Assembly (NCBI RefSeq): GCF_010685995.1
Contig: NZ_JAAGWK010000030.1
Coordinates: forward strand, 1 to 64,000
From: Goekera deserti
GTDB lineage: Bacteria > Actinomycetota > Actinomycetes > Mycobacteriales > Geodermatophilaceae
Direction of reading: 5' to 3'
DNA length: 64,000 bases
Shown here piece after piece: positions 8,986 through 16,793 of this stretch. Position 1 is the stretch's first letter. Every line of letters begins with the position of its first letter. The translations under genes were made by a program, and so were the position numbers. The notes under the pieces are model-generated. The model was not told the origin of the DNA, searched no databases, and was given only the letters and a program-made list of their open reading frames with translations.

Positions 8986-10283
8986 CGGCGCAGTGTGGCA
9001 CCGCCCGCTGCCCGGGAGTGGCCGGCAGCGGCCCGAGTGTCGGCCGCTGCACCCGCCCCCTCGGCCGCGCCACCCGGCCGGCGGACGGCCAGCGCGCCCA
9101 GCGCGGCGGCCACCAGGCAGGCCACGGCGCCGAGGAGCAGCCCGGCCCGGCCACCGAACGCGTCGGACACCCAGCCGGCGAGCGGGCCACCGATCGGGGT
9201 CGAGCCGAGGAACGCCACCGCCCACAGCGCCATCACCCGGCCGCGCATCTGCGGGTCCGCGCTCAGCTGCAGGGTGCTGTTGCCGGTGGACAGGAACCCC
9301 ACGCTGACCGCGCCGACCGCGGCCATGGCCAGCAGCGCGAGCTCCAGCGTCGGCGCCAGCGCCGCGGCGGCCATGACCACGCCGAACGCCGCGGCCAGCG
9401 CCACCAGCGTGCGGATGCCGGTGCGGCCGCGGGCGGCCACCACCAGCCCGCCGACCACGGCACCGACGCCCATCGCCCCGGTCATGTAGCCGTAGGCCTG
9501 CGACCCGCCCCCGAAGGTGTCCTCGGCGAACACCGGCAGGGTCACCTGGAACTCGTAGGCCAGGCAGCCCACCAGCGCCATCATCAGCAGCGGCACGGCG
9601 ATCTCCCTGGTGCGCCGCACGTAGGCGAAGCCCTCGCGCAACTGCCCCTTCGCCCGGGCGGCCGGCACCGACGGCGTGAGCGTGGAGGTGTCCAGCAGCG
9701 CCAGCGACAGGACGACGGCGGCGAAGCTGACCGCGTTGACTCCGAAGCAGATGCCGGTGCCGCCGGCAGCGATCACGATGCCGGCGACGGCGGGCCCGAC
9801 CGCCCGGGCGACGTTGACGATCACCGAGTTCAGGCTGACCGCGTTGCGCAGGTGCTCCGGGCCGACCATCTCCAGGATGAAGGCCTGCCGGGCCGGGTTC
9901 TCGAAGGTGTTGTTCGCCCCGAGCAGGAAGGCAAGCAGGTACACCTGCCAGAGCGTCACCGCCCCGCTGAGGGTGAGCACGGCCAGCACCAGCGCCAGCA
10001 CGCCCATCGTCGCCTGCAACGCGATCATCAGCCGGCGCTTGTCCACCCGGTCGGCGACCACGCCGCCGTACGGGCCGAGCACCAGCACCGGCAGGGTCTG
10101 CAGCGCCACGACCAGGCCGACGGCAGTGGCCGAGCCGCTGAGCTGCAGCACCAGCCAGGACTGGGCCACGGTCTGCATCCACGTGCCGATCAGCGAGACG
10201 CACTGGCCGGCGGTGTAGCGGCGGTAGTTGGGGTTGTCCAGCGCGGCGAACGTCTGGTGCACCAGCACGCGGGGACTCGTCAC
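8982..10283 (-). CDS. MFS transporter (EntS/DHA3-like efflux)
   Basis: A 433-residue major facilitator permease with about 12 membrane helices. The opening NPNYRRYTAGQCVSLIGTWMQTVAQSWLVLQLSGSATAVG and the loop GGVVADRVDKRRLMI match the EntS/transmembrane-secretion-effector branch, which exports drugs or siderophores by proton antiport. The loop DKRRLM is the usual motif A between helices 2 and 3. GTG at 10283 overlaps the MarR stop by 4 bases, placing it in a MarR-transporter-membrane-protein operon. Such pairing usually means the MarR protein represses the pump until its ligand appears. A Pro/Ala/Gly-rich C-terminal tail is cytoplasmic. Substrate is unknown. Confidence 0.88.
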   Translation of the reverse strand: MTSPRVLVHQTFAALDNPNYRRYTAGQCVSLIGTWMQTVAQSWLVLQLSGSATAVGLVVALQTLPVLVLGPYGGVVADRVDKRRLMIALQATMGVLALVLAVLTLSGAVTLWQVYLLAFLLGANNTFENPARQAFILEMVGPEHLRNAVSLNSVIVNVARAVGPAVAGIVIAAGGTGICFGVNAVSFAAVVLSLALLDTSTLTPSVPAARAKGQLREGFAYVRRTREIAVPLLMMALVGCLAYEFQVTLPVFAEDTFGGGSQAYGYMTGAMGVGAVVGGLVVAARGRTGIRTLVALAAAFGVVMAAAALAPTLELALLAMAAVGAVSVGFLSTGNSTLQLSADPQMRGRVMALWAVAFLGSTPIGGPLAGWVSDAFGGRAGLLLGAVACLVAAALGALAVRRPGGAAEGAGAAADTRAAAGHSRAAGGATLRR

Positions 10284-10762
10284 CGGCCGACCTCCGCCCG
10301 GGCCCGCGCGGCCTGCAGCGGCGGCTCGCCGCCGGTGGTCAGGTGGTCGGCGAGCCCCTCCAGCACCGGCAGCGCCGCGGCCAGCCGCCCGGCCTGCTCG
10401 TCGTCCAGGCCGTCGAGGTAGGTCTCGATCCGGGCGGCGCGCTCGCGCTGCAACCGCCGGTAGAGCACGGTGCCGGCGTCGGTGATGCTCAGCAGCGCCG
10501 CACGGCCGTCGTCCGGGTCGGGCAGCCGGGTCACCCAGCCGGCGCCCACCAGCCGGCCCACGACGCGGGACAGCATCGTCGGGTGCACCCGCTCCCGGTC
10601 GACCAGGTCCGCCAGCCGCAGGCTGTCGGCCCGGGACAGCGCGCCCAGCACCGAGAAGTCGGTGCGGGTCAGGCCGCTGCCCACCACGTCGCGCGCCAGC
10701 AGCCGGTCGATCCGGGCCACCGCCGCGCGGAGCCTGGTCGCCGTCCTGGGGATCTCGTCCAC
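10280..10762 (-). CDS. MarR-family transcriptional regulator
   Basis: A 160-residue MarR-type winged-helix repressor. An N-terminal dimerisation helix is followed by RTDFSVLGALSRADSLRLADLVDRERVHPTMLSRVVGRLVGAGWVTRLPDPDDGRAALLSITDAG, the recognition helix and wing with the conserved D-x-D/R-x-G wing motif. GTG at 10762 starts the operon. A palindromic operator candidate lies 17-40 bases upstream, so autorepression together with the coupled efflux pump gene is likely. The ligand cannot be predicted. The stop overlaps the MFS start (4 bp). Confidence 0.9.
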   Translation of the reverse strand: MDEIPRTATRLRAAVARIDRLLARDVVGSGLTRTDFSVLGALSRADSLRLADLVDRERVHPTMLSRVVGRLVGAGWVTRLPDPDDGRAALLSITDAGTVLYRRLQRERAARIETYLDGLDDEQAGRLAAALPVLEGLADHLTTGGEPPLQAARARAEVGR

Positions 10763-10778
10763 GGTCGCCCCCGATTCA

Positions 10779-10802
10779 GTTGCTTGCCATCACGCAAACA
10801 AC
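10779..10802. promoter_or_regulatory. MarR-type operator palindrome
   Basis: Two nested inverted repeats share one centre (10790.5): GTTG at 10779-10782 with CAAC at 10799-10802, and TTGC at 10784-10787 with GCAA at 10794-10797. This TTGC-rich dyad is the usual form of MarR-family sites and lies just upstream of the marR-like start, so it probably overlaps the operon promoter. Confidence 0.65.
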
Positions 10803-10846
10803 CGTACGCCTCGACCGGGGTGAGCGCGGTCGGCGCGGCGGACCGG

Positions 10847-11560
10847 TCAGCGCGGGCGAGCGTGGCCGGCCGGCGCCCCGTCGCCCAGCGGGTCGCCCAG
10901 CGCGTCCCGGGCCGCGGCGTAGGCGGGCACCCGCATCCGGGCGATCGGGCCGGCCGCCGGCAGCCCGGGCGGCGCGTGCCGGACTGCGTCGAAGTGCAGC
11001 GGCGGGTCCAGCGGCGCCCACAGCCCGGTCACCCGGACCCGGGCGAACGGCTCGGCGTCGCCGGTACCCACCGCGGCGGCCAGCACGAACTCGACGCCGC
11101 CGCCGGCGACCCGGACCGCCAGCTCGTCCGGTGCCGAGGGCAGCCCGGCGGTCGCCCATGCGGCGAGCCGCACCGACCCGGCCGGGGAGGAGAAGGCCAT
11201 CACCGAGCCGTAGGTGCTCCCGGCGTCGTGCCGCGGCAGGAACACCAGCCGGGACCACCGCCCGGACCCGGTCGTGGACAGCAGCAGGTCCACCGGCCGC
11301 TCCCCCGGCACGCGCAGGGCGAACCCGAGGACGTCGGGCAGCACCGATGGCAGGCCGAACGAGCGGGACAGCCGCAGCACGGCGTCGTCGCTGCCCGGCT
11401 CGTCCAGCCACGGCACCCCGACCGGGGTCGCCCGGCCGTGCCGCTCGAGCACCGCGGCGCTCACCACCCCACTGGGGTGCATCGGCTTCGTGTCGGTGAC
11501 CCGCGCGACGGCGGCCATGCCCATCGCGATGACCCGACCGGTCCCGGAGAAGACGTCCAT
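10847..11560 (-). CDS. Conserved hypothetical protein, catalase-fold-like
   Basis: A 237-residue protein beginning MDVFSGTGRVIAMG. Sequence such as ERHGRATPVGVPWLDEPGSDDAVLRLSRSFGLPSVLPDVLGFALRVPG is shared by a group of actinobacterial proteins often annotated only as hypothetical or as phosphodiesterase. The R-x-S-R-S-x-G-x-P and DVLGFALR motifs recall catalase-related folds but no haem ligand is identified, so enzyme activity is not claimed. ATG at 11560 is preferred. The upstream extension to 11746 is antisense to the mini zinc-finger gene and low complexity. Gene order suggests a single-gene unit. Confidence 0.72.
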   Translation of the reverse strand: MDVFSGTGRVIAMGMAAVARVTDTKPMHPSGVVSAAVLERHGRATPVGVPWLDEPGSDDAVLRLSRSFGLPSVLPDVLGFALRVPGERPVDLLLSTTGSGRWSRLVFLPRHDAGSTYGSVMAFSSPAGSVRLAAWATAGLPSAPDELAVRVAGGGVEFVLAAAVGTGDAEPFARVRVTGLWAPLDPPLHFDAVRHAPPGLPAAGPIARMRVPAYAAARDALGDPLGDGAPAGHARPR

Positions 11561-11630
11561 CACGCCAGGGGTGTACCTCGCCGGCGGCCGACTCACCCCT
11601 CGCCGGTCGGGCGGGTCTGCGTGCGGCCGG

Positions 11631-11732
11631 TCAGTTCCGGGAGGTACCGCAGTCGACGCAGCGCTTGCGGTCGCCCGGGTTGGTCCTCGTGCAGTTCTCG
11701 CAGGGCCACTGTGCTCGACGGGTCGCCGGCAT
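11631..11732 (-). CDS. 33-residue RanBP2-type zinc-finger miniprotein
   Basis: ATG at 11732 is preceded by GAGGAGGT at ideal spacing and yields only 33 residues. They contain W-x-C-x2-C-T-x2-N-x6-C-x2-C-G (residues of WPCENCTRTNPGDRKRCVDC), exactly the RanBP2/Zn-ribbon spacing with the conserved Trp and Asn. The whole protein is essentially one zinc knuckle with a basic N-terminus. RanBP2 fingers bind single-stranded RNA or ubiquitin-like partners in other organisms; here the role is unknown. It is too short for most gene finders, but the ribosome site plus complete motif make it credible. Confidence 0.75.
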   Translation of the reverse strand: MPATRRAQWPCENCTRTNPGDRKRCVDCGTSRN

Positions 11733-11930
11733 GGCGACCTCCTCACCTGGTCGGTCCCGCGCCCCGTCTGCTCCAGGACGCCCTCGCACCGGCAACGGTA
11801 GGAGCGCTGGATGACGGGTCGGTGACACCGACGTTGCGACTGGGCGGCCGCCCGGGTGTCGCCCGCGCGACGCGCCGCGTCCCGCCCGCCGGGCGACGCG
11901 GCAGGAACGGCGGCGAGGTCCGGCGGCGGC

Positions 11931-12026
11931 GGGGTTCAGCGGGGGCGGGGTTCAGCGGGGGCGGGGTTCAGCGGGGGCGGGGTTCAGCGGGGGCGGGGTT
12001 CAGCGGGGGCGGGGGTCAGCGGGGGC
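11931..12026. repeat. Six tandem 16-bp repeats overlapping a stop codon
   Basis: The unit GGGGTTCAGCGGGGGC repeats head to tail at 11931, 11947, 11963, 11979 and 11995, with one variant copy (GGGGGTCAG...) at 12011. The TCA inside the last unit (12016-12018) is the stop codon, on the minus strand, of the adjacent gene, so each unit carries a potential stop. The array looks like slippage or duplication of the gene's 3' end. Confidence 0.92.
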
Positions 12027-12447
12027 GGGGACCGGCGAGCGCGTGGGCCGCGGTGGCGGAGGCGTCGTCCAGCCCGGCCTGCCCGCGGCGGTGCGCCTCG
12101 GCCTGCGCCCGGACCCAGCCGTCGTGCCGGTCCCAGGCCGTGCCCGGGTCGACGGCGGCCGCGGCGGCGATCTCGTCCCAGCCGGCCCCGGCGCGCAGCG
12201 CGGCCTCGACCCCGACCGCCCGGGTCTCCGCCAGCTTGCGGGCGATCACCTCGGCGAGGGCGACGAGCTCGAGGGCCTCGGGCCGGTCCAGGCCGGAGCC
12301 CACCGCGTCGACCTGGAACCAGAAGTCGTCCTCCCCGGCGACGTTCTGGCTGGGCGAGGCGGCCTGGCGGCGCACCAGGAACTCGACACGGGCGGTGGCA
12401 CTCACCAGGGTGAGCTCCGCCTCGAGCAGGTCGGGGGTGATCGTCAT
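12016..12447 (-). CDS. Hypothetical protein, 143 aa
   Basis: A soluble 143-residue protein: MTITPDLLEAELTLVSATARVEFLVRRQAASPSQ, an acidic FWFQVD stretch, then two helices (LELVALAEVIARKLAETRAVGVEAALRAGAGWDEIAAAAAVDPGTAWDRHDGWVRAQ) that resemble a helix-turn-helix of the kind found in small actinobacterial regulators: the GWDEIAAAAAV...AWDRH spacing fits a recognition helix. DNA binding is an inference. ATG at 12447 is chosen over an ATG at 12465. The stop codon lies inside the last unit of a 16-bp tandem repeat. Confidence 0.65.
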   Translation of the reverse strand: MTITPDLLEAELTLVSATARVEFLVRRQAASPSQNVAGEDDFWFQVDAVGSGLDRPEALELVALAEVIARKLAETRAVGVEAALRAGAGWDEIAAAAAVDPGTAWDRHDGWVRAQAEAHRRGQAGLDDASATAAHALAGPRPR

Positions 12448-12520
12448 GCGCCCACCGTCCCCCATCGGCTCCCCCGAGTGCCCGGCGGCCACCGCACGCC
12501 CGGCCGTCGACGACCGGCGG

Positions 12521-12982
12521 TCACGGCACGGGCACGATGCGTCGGTGCTCCCAGCGGCGCAGCCGGACCACGGCGCCGTCCGGGTCGACGACCTCCTCCA
12601 CCGTCGCGCGGACGTACCCGGCGCGGTGCGCGACCGCCTCGCTGGCCACGTTGCCCAGCAGGGTCATGAGCAGCAGCAGCTCGTGGCCAGCCCCGGTCGC
12701 CCAGCGGGTGAGCAGCGTGGCCGCCGCCGTGGCCAGCCCACGTCCCCGCGCCGCGGGCAGCAGCGCGTAGAACACCTCGGGCGCACCCCGGCGGCCGGCC
12801 ACGATGCCGGCGGTGCCGGCCGCGGCGCCGTCCGGGCCGGTCACCACGTACCGGCCGGCCTGCCGGCGCTCGACCCGCTCGCGCAGGTCGGCGATCCGTG
12901 CCCGGGCGCCGGCCTCGTCCAGCCCGGCCGGGTACATCGTCCAGCGGACGACGTCCGGGTCGGCGGCGAGCGCCACCTCCAC
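12521..12982 (-). CDS. GNAT-family N-acetyltransferase, N-terminus disturbed
   Basis: The 153 residues from GTG 12982 contain a GNAT core: the acetyl-CoA loop PAARGRGLATAAATLLTRWA, the strand LLLLMTLLGNVASEAVAHRAGY and a C-terminal strand RRWEHRR. The frame stays open upstream and translates as ALPAGLSDGTVTLTLIQPRHWPV, the typical GNAT N-terminus, so the true protein is longer by about 29 residues. No in-frame ATG/GTG exists there. A GTG at 13070 with AGGA upstream is out of frame by one base because of a run of seven G (plus strand 13061-13067). The gene is therefore either frameshifted, initiates at CTG 13057, or the run is miscounted. Substrate unknown. Confidence 0.7.
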   Translation of the reverse strand: MEVALAADPDVVRWTMYPAGLDEAGARARIADLRERVERRQAGRYVVTGPDGAAAGTAGIVAGRRGAPEVFYALLPAARGRGLATAAATLLTRWATGAGHELLLLMTLLGNVASEAVAHRAGYVRATVEEVVDPDGAVVRLRRWEHRRIVPVP

Positions 12983-13111
12983 CGGCCAGTGCCGGGGCTG
13001 GATCAGCGTCAGCGTGACGGTGCCGTCGGAGAGCCCGGCGGGCAGCGCGGCGTGCAGGACGGGGGGGCACCCGGTGATCCTGCCCGCCGGACCGGGCCAC
13101 CGGGCGGAGGC

Positions 13112-14404
13112 TCACACGGCGGTGACCGAGGCCTTGTCGGCGTCCCCGTGCTCCTGCTCGGCGGCCCGACGCCGCTGCCGGTCGACCCAGTTCATCACCG
13201 GGGTGGCGGTCACCCCGTGCAGCAGGACGGAGGACACGACGACCAGCGCCACCAACGACCACAGTCGTGCCTCGTCGCCGAAGTCGGCCTCGCCCAGGGC
13301 GTAGGCGATGTAGTAGATCGACCCGATGCCGCGCACCCCGAAGAACGCGATGGCGCCGCGCTCCCGGCTGCCGGTCTTGCCCCGCAGCGACATGCCGAGC
13401 AGCCCGGTCAGCGGCCGGACGAGGAGCAGCAGCACGGCGACGACGACGATCTCCACCCAGCCGATGCCGTCGAGGATGCCGCGGGCCACCGCACCTCCGA
13501 GCAGCACCAGCACGGCCACGGTGAGCAGCCGCTCGAGGGTCTCCACGTACTGGTGCAGCACCGCGTGCCGGCCGTGCGCGCGCTCAGCGCTGCGGATGAC
13601 GCAGGCACAGACGAACACGGCGATGAACCCGTAGCCCTCGGCCAGCTCGGCCGCCCCGTAGGCCAGCGCGATCGCCCCGAGGGCGACGAAGCCCTCGGAC
13701 CGCTCGGCCAGGTGCAGGCGCTCGGCCGGGCGGGAGAAGAACAGCCGGTTGAGCAGCCAGCCGGCGGCCACGCCGATCACCACGCCGGCGGCGATCCGCC
13801 ACAGCACGTCCAGCAGCAGCCACTCGCCCAGCCAGCGCGACGGCGCCGCGCCGACGGTCGCCATGGCGATCGCGGCATAGGTGAACGGGAACGCCAGGCC
13901 GTCGTTCAGGCCTGCCTCCGAGGTGAGCGCGAAGCGTGCCTCGTCCTCGCTGTCGACGTCCTCGCTCGGCTCGGCGACCTGCACCTCGGTGGCCAGCACC
14001 GGGTCGGTCGGGGCCAGGGCCGCGGCCAGCAGCACCGCGGCGGCGACACCGAGCCCCAGGACCCAGTGCCCCAGCAGTGCCATGACCAGGATCGACAGCG
14101 GCATGGTGATGCCGAGCAGCCGCCAGGTGGACGACCAGCGCCGCCACCCGATGGGCCGGTCCAGCGCCAGACCGGCCCCCATCAGCGACACGATCACCAC
14201 GACCTCGGCGAGGTGGGTGGTGATCGTCGGGTGGGCCATCGGGTCGGGGTCGGGCAGGCCCTCGATCAGCGAGAAGGCGGCGATGCCCACCGCGACGAAG
14301 ACCATCGGCAACGAGATCGGCGCCTTGCTGAGCAGTCGGGGCAGGACGGCAGCGAGCAGTGCTGCCGTCCCCACCCCGAGGAAGACGAGCGGCGTCGGGT
14401 CCAT
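13112..14404 (-). CDS. Sodium(potassium)/proton antiporter, CPA1 family
   Basis: A 430-residue membrane protein with 11-13 helices. It has the CPA1 antiporter core: ALAPTDPVLA (residues 130-139) on the unwound helix and the Asn-Asp pair at 167-168 (GLNDGLAFPF) that binds the cation. A second conserved block, FFGVRGIGSIYYIAYAL, lies near residue 375. NhaP-like proteins exchange Na+ or K+ for protons to control pH and salt. A short charged cytoplasmic tail ends the protein (RQRRRAAEQEHGDAD). ATG at 14404 is used; an alternative ATG at 14437 would add 11 polar residues and neither has a strong Shine-Dalgarno. Confidence 0.9.
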   Translation of the reverse strand: MDPTPLVFLGVGTAALLAAVLPRLLSKAPISLPMVFVAVGIAAFSLIEGLPDPDPMAHPTITTHLAEVVVIVSLMGAGLALDRPIGWRRWSSTWRLLGITMPLSILVMALLGHWVLGLGVAAAVLLAAALAPTDPVLATEVQVAEPSEDVDSEDEARFALTSEAGLNDGLAFPFTYAAIAMATVGAAPSRWLGEWLLLDVLWRIAAGVVIGVAAGWLLNRLFFSRPAERLHLAERSEGFVALGAIALAYGAAELAEGYGFIAVFVCACVIRSAERAHGRHAVLHQYVETLERLLTVAVLVLLGGAVARGILDGIGWVEIVVVAVLLLLVRPLTGLLGMSLRGKTGSRERGAIAFFGVRGIGSIYYIAYALGEADFGDEARLWSLVALVVVSSVLLHGVTATPVMNWVDRQRRRAAEQEHGDADKASVTAV

Positions 14405-14495
14405 CGTCTGTCTGTGCCCGGACCGGTCGCCGGCCATGCGCGGCGAGCGGGTCGGGACCGGTGGCGGGGTCGGGAGCGCCCGGTCGCACCCGGTT

Positions 14496-14651
14496 TCAGC
14501 GGGCGGCGCGGGCCGCCCGCCGCCGCTCCAGCAGGGCGACCCGCTGCCGGTCCCCCCGCCGGAGCGGCCTCACCGGGACTGCGAGCCGCCGCACCGCGGC
14601 CTCCTCGGCCAGCTGTCGGGCGGCGACGATCGACGCCGGCTCGGCGCTCAC
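14496..14651 (-). CDS. Small Arg-rich protein coupled to the sigma-factor operon
   Basis: GTG at 14651 overlaps the stop of the upstream membrane protein by 4 bases (GTGA) and gives 51 residues (MSAEPASIVAARQLAEEAAV, then a run rich in Arg and Leu ending AARAAR). Codon third positions are G/C-rich, but the composition is simple enough that this could be chance. The overlap is the main evidence. If real it would be translated only after its neighbour and might bind nucleic acid or the membrane protein's cytoplasmic side. Confidence 0.4.
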   Translation of the reverse strand: MSAEPASIVAARQLAEEAAVRRLAVPVRPLRRGDRQRVALLERRRAARAAR

Positions 14652-16168
14652 CGGGGTCCGCCGAGCAGGACGTCGGCCGGGTCGACCGCGACCGGCTGGT
14701 CGAGCAGCGCGTAGCCGGGGCCGATGAAGGAGGCGGTGTCGTACTCCCCGCCGGCCAGTGACCCGTGGCCCTGGTCGAGCCGGACCACCCAGGAGGCCTC
14801 GTCGCTCCCGTAGGTGCCGGCCCCGCGCATCTCCTGGGCGACCGGCGGCGCGGAACCGACGTAGACGGTCTCTCGGGCGCCCAGGTCTCCGGGGACGGAG
14901 CAGCGGGACAGGACCGCCAGATCGTCGACGACCGCTGTCTCGGCGTGCGTCTCGGCACCGCACCCACCGACTGCCGACAGCGGGGTGTCACGTGCCGACG
15001 TGCCCGGGGTCATCACTGCGTAGGCGGTGTTGACCACCAGGGCGCCGGACGGCATCCGCAACGCCACCATGGCGACACTGATCTGCCCGTCACCGGCGGA
15101 CACCGGCCCGGACCAGAGCACCTGCGGGTCCAGCTGGTCGGCGGGCAGGCCCACATGGCGGGCGACCTCGACCGCGGCGAAGCGCACCAGGTCGGGCGAC
15201 ACGTCGCTGCTGCCGGGTCGCAGCGGGCGCAGGTCGAGCGGCGGCGGGTCGGTGAGCACGAGCGGGTCGCTCAGCCCCAGCGTGCGCACCGGGCCCGCGG
15301 TGCCGTCCCGCACCAGGCGGAACACCGCGGAGGAGGACCCTTCCGACGTGTCGAGGACGGTGCCCGGCAGTTGCGTCACCGCGACCCCGTCCCCGCCCGG
15401 GGCAGGCACGAAGTCGCGGCTCACCGCACCGTCGGCCTCGACCACCACCCGGTCGGACACCTGGACGACGTCCCCGGGCTGGGCCACCACGACGACGGTC
15501 AGCTCGTCGACCTCGGTCAGCTCGGTGCCGGCACCGGGCGGGGACCCGGGTGCCTGGTGGCTGCCGGTGGGCAACACGTACACGAAGGCGTCGCCCTCGG
15601 ACTCGACACCGCTGCGGTCGGCCACCAGCTCGCCCGCCGCGGCGCCGGGCGGACCGGTGAACCACTGGTGCGCGAGCCGGCCACCGGTCTGTCCCACCAC
15701 GAGCGCCCAGCGCCCGCCGGGGACATCACCCACGAAGGCGACCCGCCGGTCGGCGACCTGGGCGAAGCCGCCGGACAGGTCCGTCCAGTCCGCCGTGCGC
15801 ACCGCCTCGACGTACGCGGCGTCCCCGGCCAGCGAGCCACGCGTGGGCGCGCTCAGCAGGTCGACCGGCAGCTGCGCCTGGATCGACTCGTCCGTGACGC
15901 CGTCCGACGAGGGAGGGACGGCGCTCGGCGTCGCCGTCTGGCCCGCCGGGCCGGTGGCACCCAGCAGCAGCGGCACCATCGCCACCACCAGGGCCGTGCA
16001 CGCGGCCGCGGAGAGCACGGCCACCCGGGTGCGGCGCTGCACCCGGCGGCGTTCCAGCACGTCGTCCACCGCTGCGTCGTCACCCATCCCGGGGTGCCAC
16101 GCACCGTGCTCGGCGGCGGCGTGCAGCCGGGCGCGCAGGTCGTTCTCGAGGGTGCTGTCGGCGGTCAC
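14648..16168 (-). CDS. Membrane-anchored partner of SigE-family sigma factor (anti-sigma-like)
   Basis: A 506-residue protein whose ATG overlaps the sigma-factor stop by 4 bases. The N-terminal cytoplasmic part (residues 1-46, ENDLRARLHAAAEHGAWHPG...DDVLERRR) is followed by one membrane helix (about 48-70) and a large extracytoplasmic domain with few cysteines. Many SigE-family sigma factors in Streptomyces and relatives are followed by such a gene, and the N-terminal segment is presumed to hold or modulate the sigma factor; no zinc-binding HxxxCxxC motif is present. The outer domain is unrecognised and may sense envelope signals. Regulation is most likely by the co-transcribed sigma factor. 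Confidence 0.8.
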   Translation of the reverse strand: MTADSTLENDLRARLHAAAEHGAWHPGMGDDAAVDDVLERRRVQRRTRVAVLSAAACTALVVAMVPLLLGATGPAGQTATPSAVPPSSDGVTDESIQAQLPVDLLSAPTRGSLAGDAAYVEAVRTADWTDLSGGFAQVADRRVAFVGDVPGGRWALVVGQTGGRLAHQWFTGPPGAAAGELVADRSGVESEGDAFVYVLPTGSHQAPGSPPGAGTELTEVDELTVVVVAQPGDVVQVSDRVVVEADGAVSRDFVPAPGGDGVAVTQLPGTVLDTSEGSSSAVFRLVRDGTAGPVRTLGLSDPLVLTDPPPLDLRPLRPGSSDVSPDLVRFAAVEVARHVGLPADQLDPQVLWSGPVSAGDGQISVAMVALRMPSGALVVNTAYAVMTPGTSARDTPLSAVGGCGAETHAETAVVDDLAVLSRCSVPGDLGARETVYVGSAPPVAQEMRGAGTYGSDEASWVVRLDQGHGSLAGGEYDTASFIGPGYALLDQPVAVDPADVLLGGPR

Positions 16169-16692
16169 GGCCGTCCTGCCTTCCGGGAGGTGGTGGGCAC
16201 CGGCCGGTCCGGCGCGGCGGGGGTGAGCAGGTCACGCAGCCGGGCCATCGCCCGGGACGACTGGGTCTTCACGGTGCCGACGGAGCAGCCCATCAGCTCG
16301 GCGGTCTGCGCCTCGGACAGGTCCTCGTAGAACCGCAGCACCACCACCGCGCGCATCCGCGGCGGCAGCGTGCGCAGGGCGTGCAGCAGCTCGTCGTCCC
16401 GCTCGGGGACGGCGGGGCCGGCCTGGTCGGGCATCGTCTCCAGCACCTGCTCGGTGCTGGCGCGCCGCCGCCGCCAGCTGGTGTGCGTGGTGACCAGCAC
16501 CCGCCGCACGTAGGCGGTCGGGTCGCCCCGGCTGATCACCCGGGCCCAGTGCCGGTGGGTCTTGAGCAGCGCCACCTGCACCAGGTCCTCGGCGTGCCCG
16601 TGGTCGCCGGCCAGCAGGTAGGCGGTGCGCAGCAGCGCCCGCCGCTGCCCGGCGACGAAGTCCCGGAACGCCTCGTCCTCGTCGCTGCTCAC
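16165..16692 (-). CDS. SigE-family ECF RNA polymerase sigma factor
   Basis: A 175-residue group 4 sigma factor. Region 2 reads FRDFVAGQRRALLRTAYLLAGDHGHAEDLVQVALLKTHRHW, with the A-E-D-L-V-Q hallmark. Region 4 reads LPPRMRAVVVLRFYEDLSEAQTAELMGCSVGTVKTQSSRAMARLRDLL, the -35-recognising helix-turn-helix. Short length and the FxxFVxxxxxxLLRTAYLL opening define the actinobacterial SigE (SigJ-like) subfamily. GTG at 16692 follows GAGGGGG; a longer frame to 16788 encodes Cys/Arg-rich nonsense. It heads an operon with the membrane partner and the Arg-rich peptide, and is divergent from an MFS gene. Confidence 0.92.
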   Translation of the reverse strand: MSSDEDEAFRDFVAGQRRALLRTAYLLAGDHGHAEDLVQVALLKTHRHWARVISRGDPTAYVRRVLVTTHTSWRRRRASTEQVLETMPDQAGPAVPERDDELLHALRTLPPRMRAVVVLRFYEDLSEAQTAELMGCSVGTVKTQSSRAMARLRDLLTPAAPDRPVPTTSRKAGRP

Positions 16693-16793
16693 CCGTCCCC
16701 CTCGTGGTCCACACCCTGGACACGCGGTGGGACGCCCCCGAGGTTGACAGCGGATCCCCAGGTCCCGCCCGAGCCGTGTGAGGATCACCGTCC

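Noticed and set aside
11931-12026. CRISPR array
   Set aside because: Direct repeats are contiguous with no spacers.
14405-14437. Upstream ATG for the antiporter
   Set aside because: Adds a polar 11-residue start without better ribosome site; possible but not preferred.
10343-14761. 1472-codon plus-strand open frame
   Set aside because: Antisense to MarR, GNAT and antiporter genes; His/Gln/Arg-rich shadow typical of high-GC DNA.
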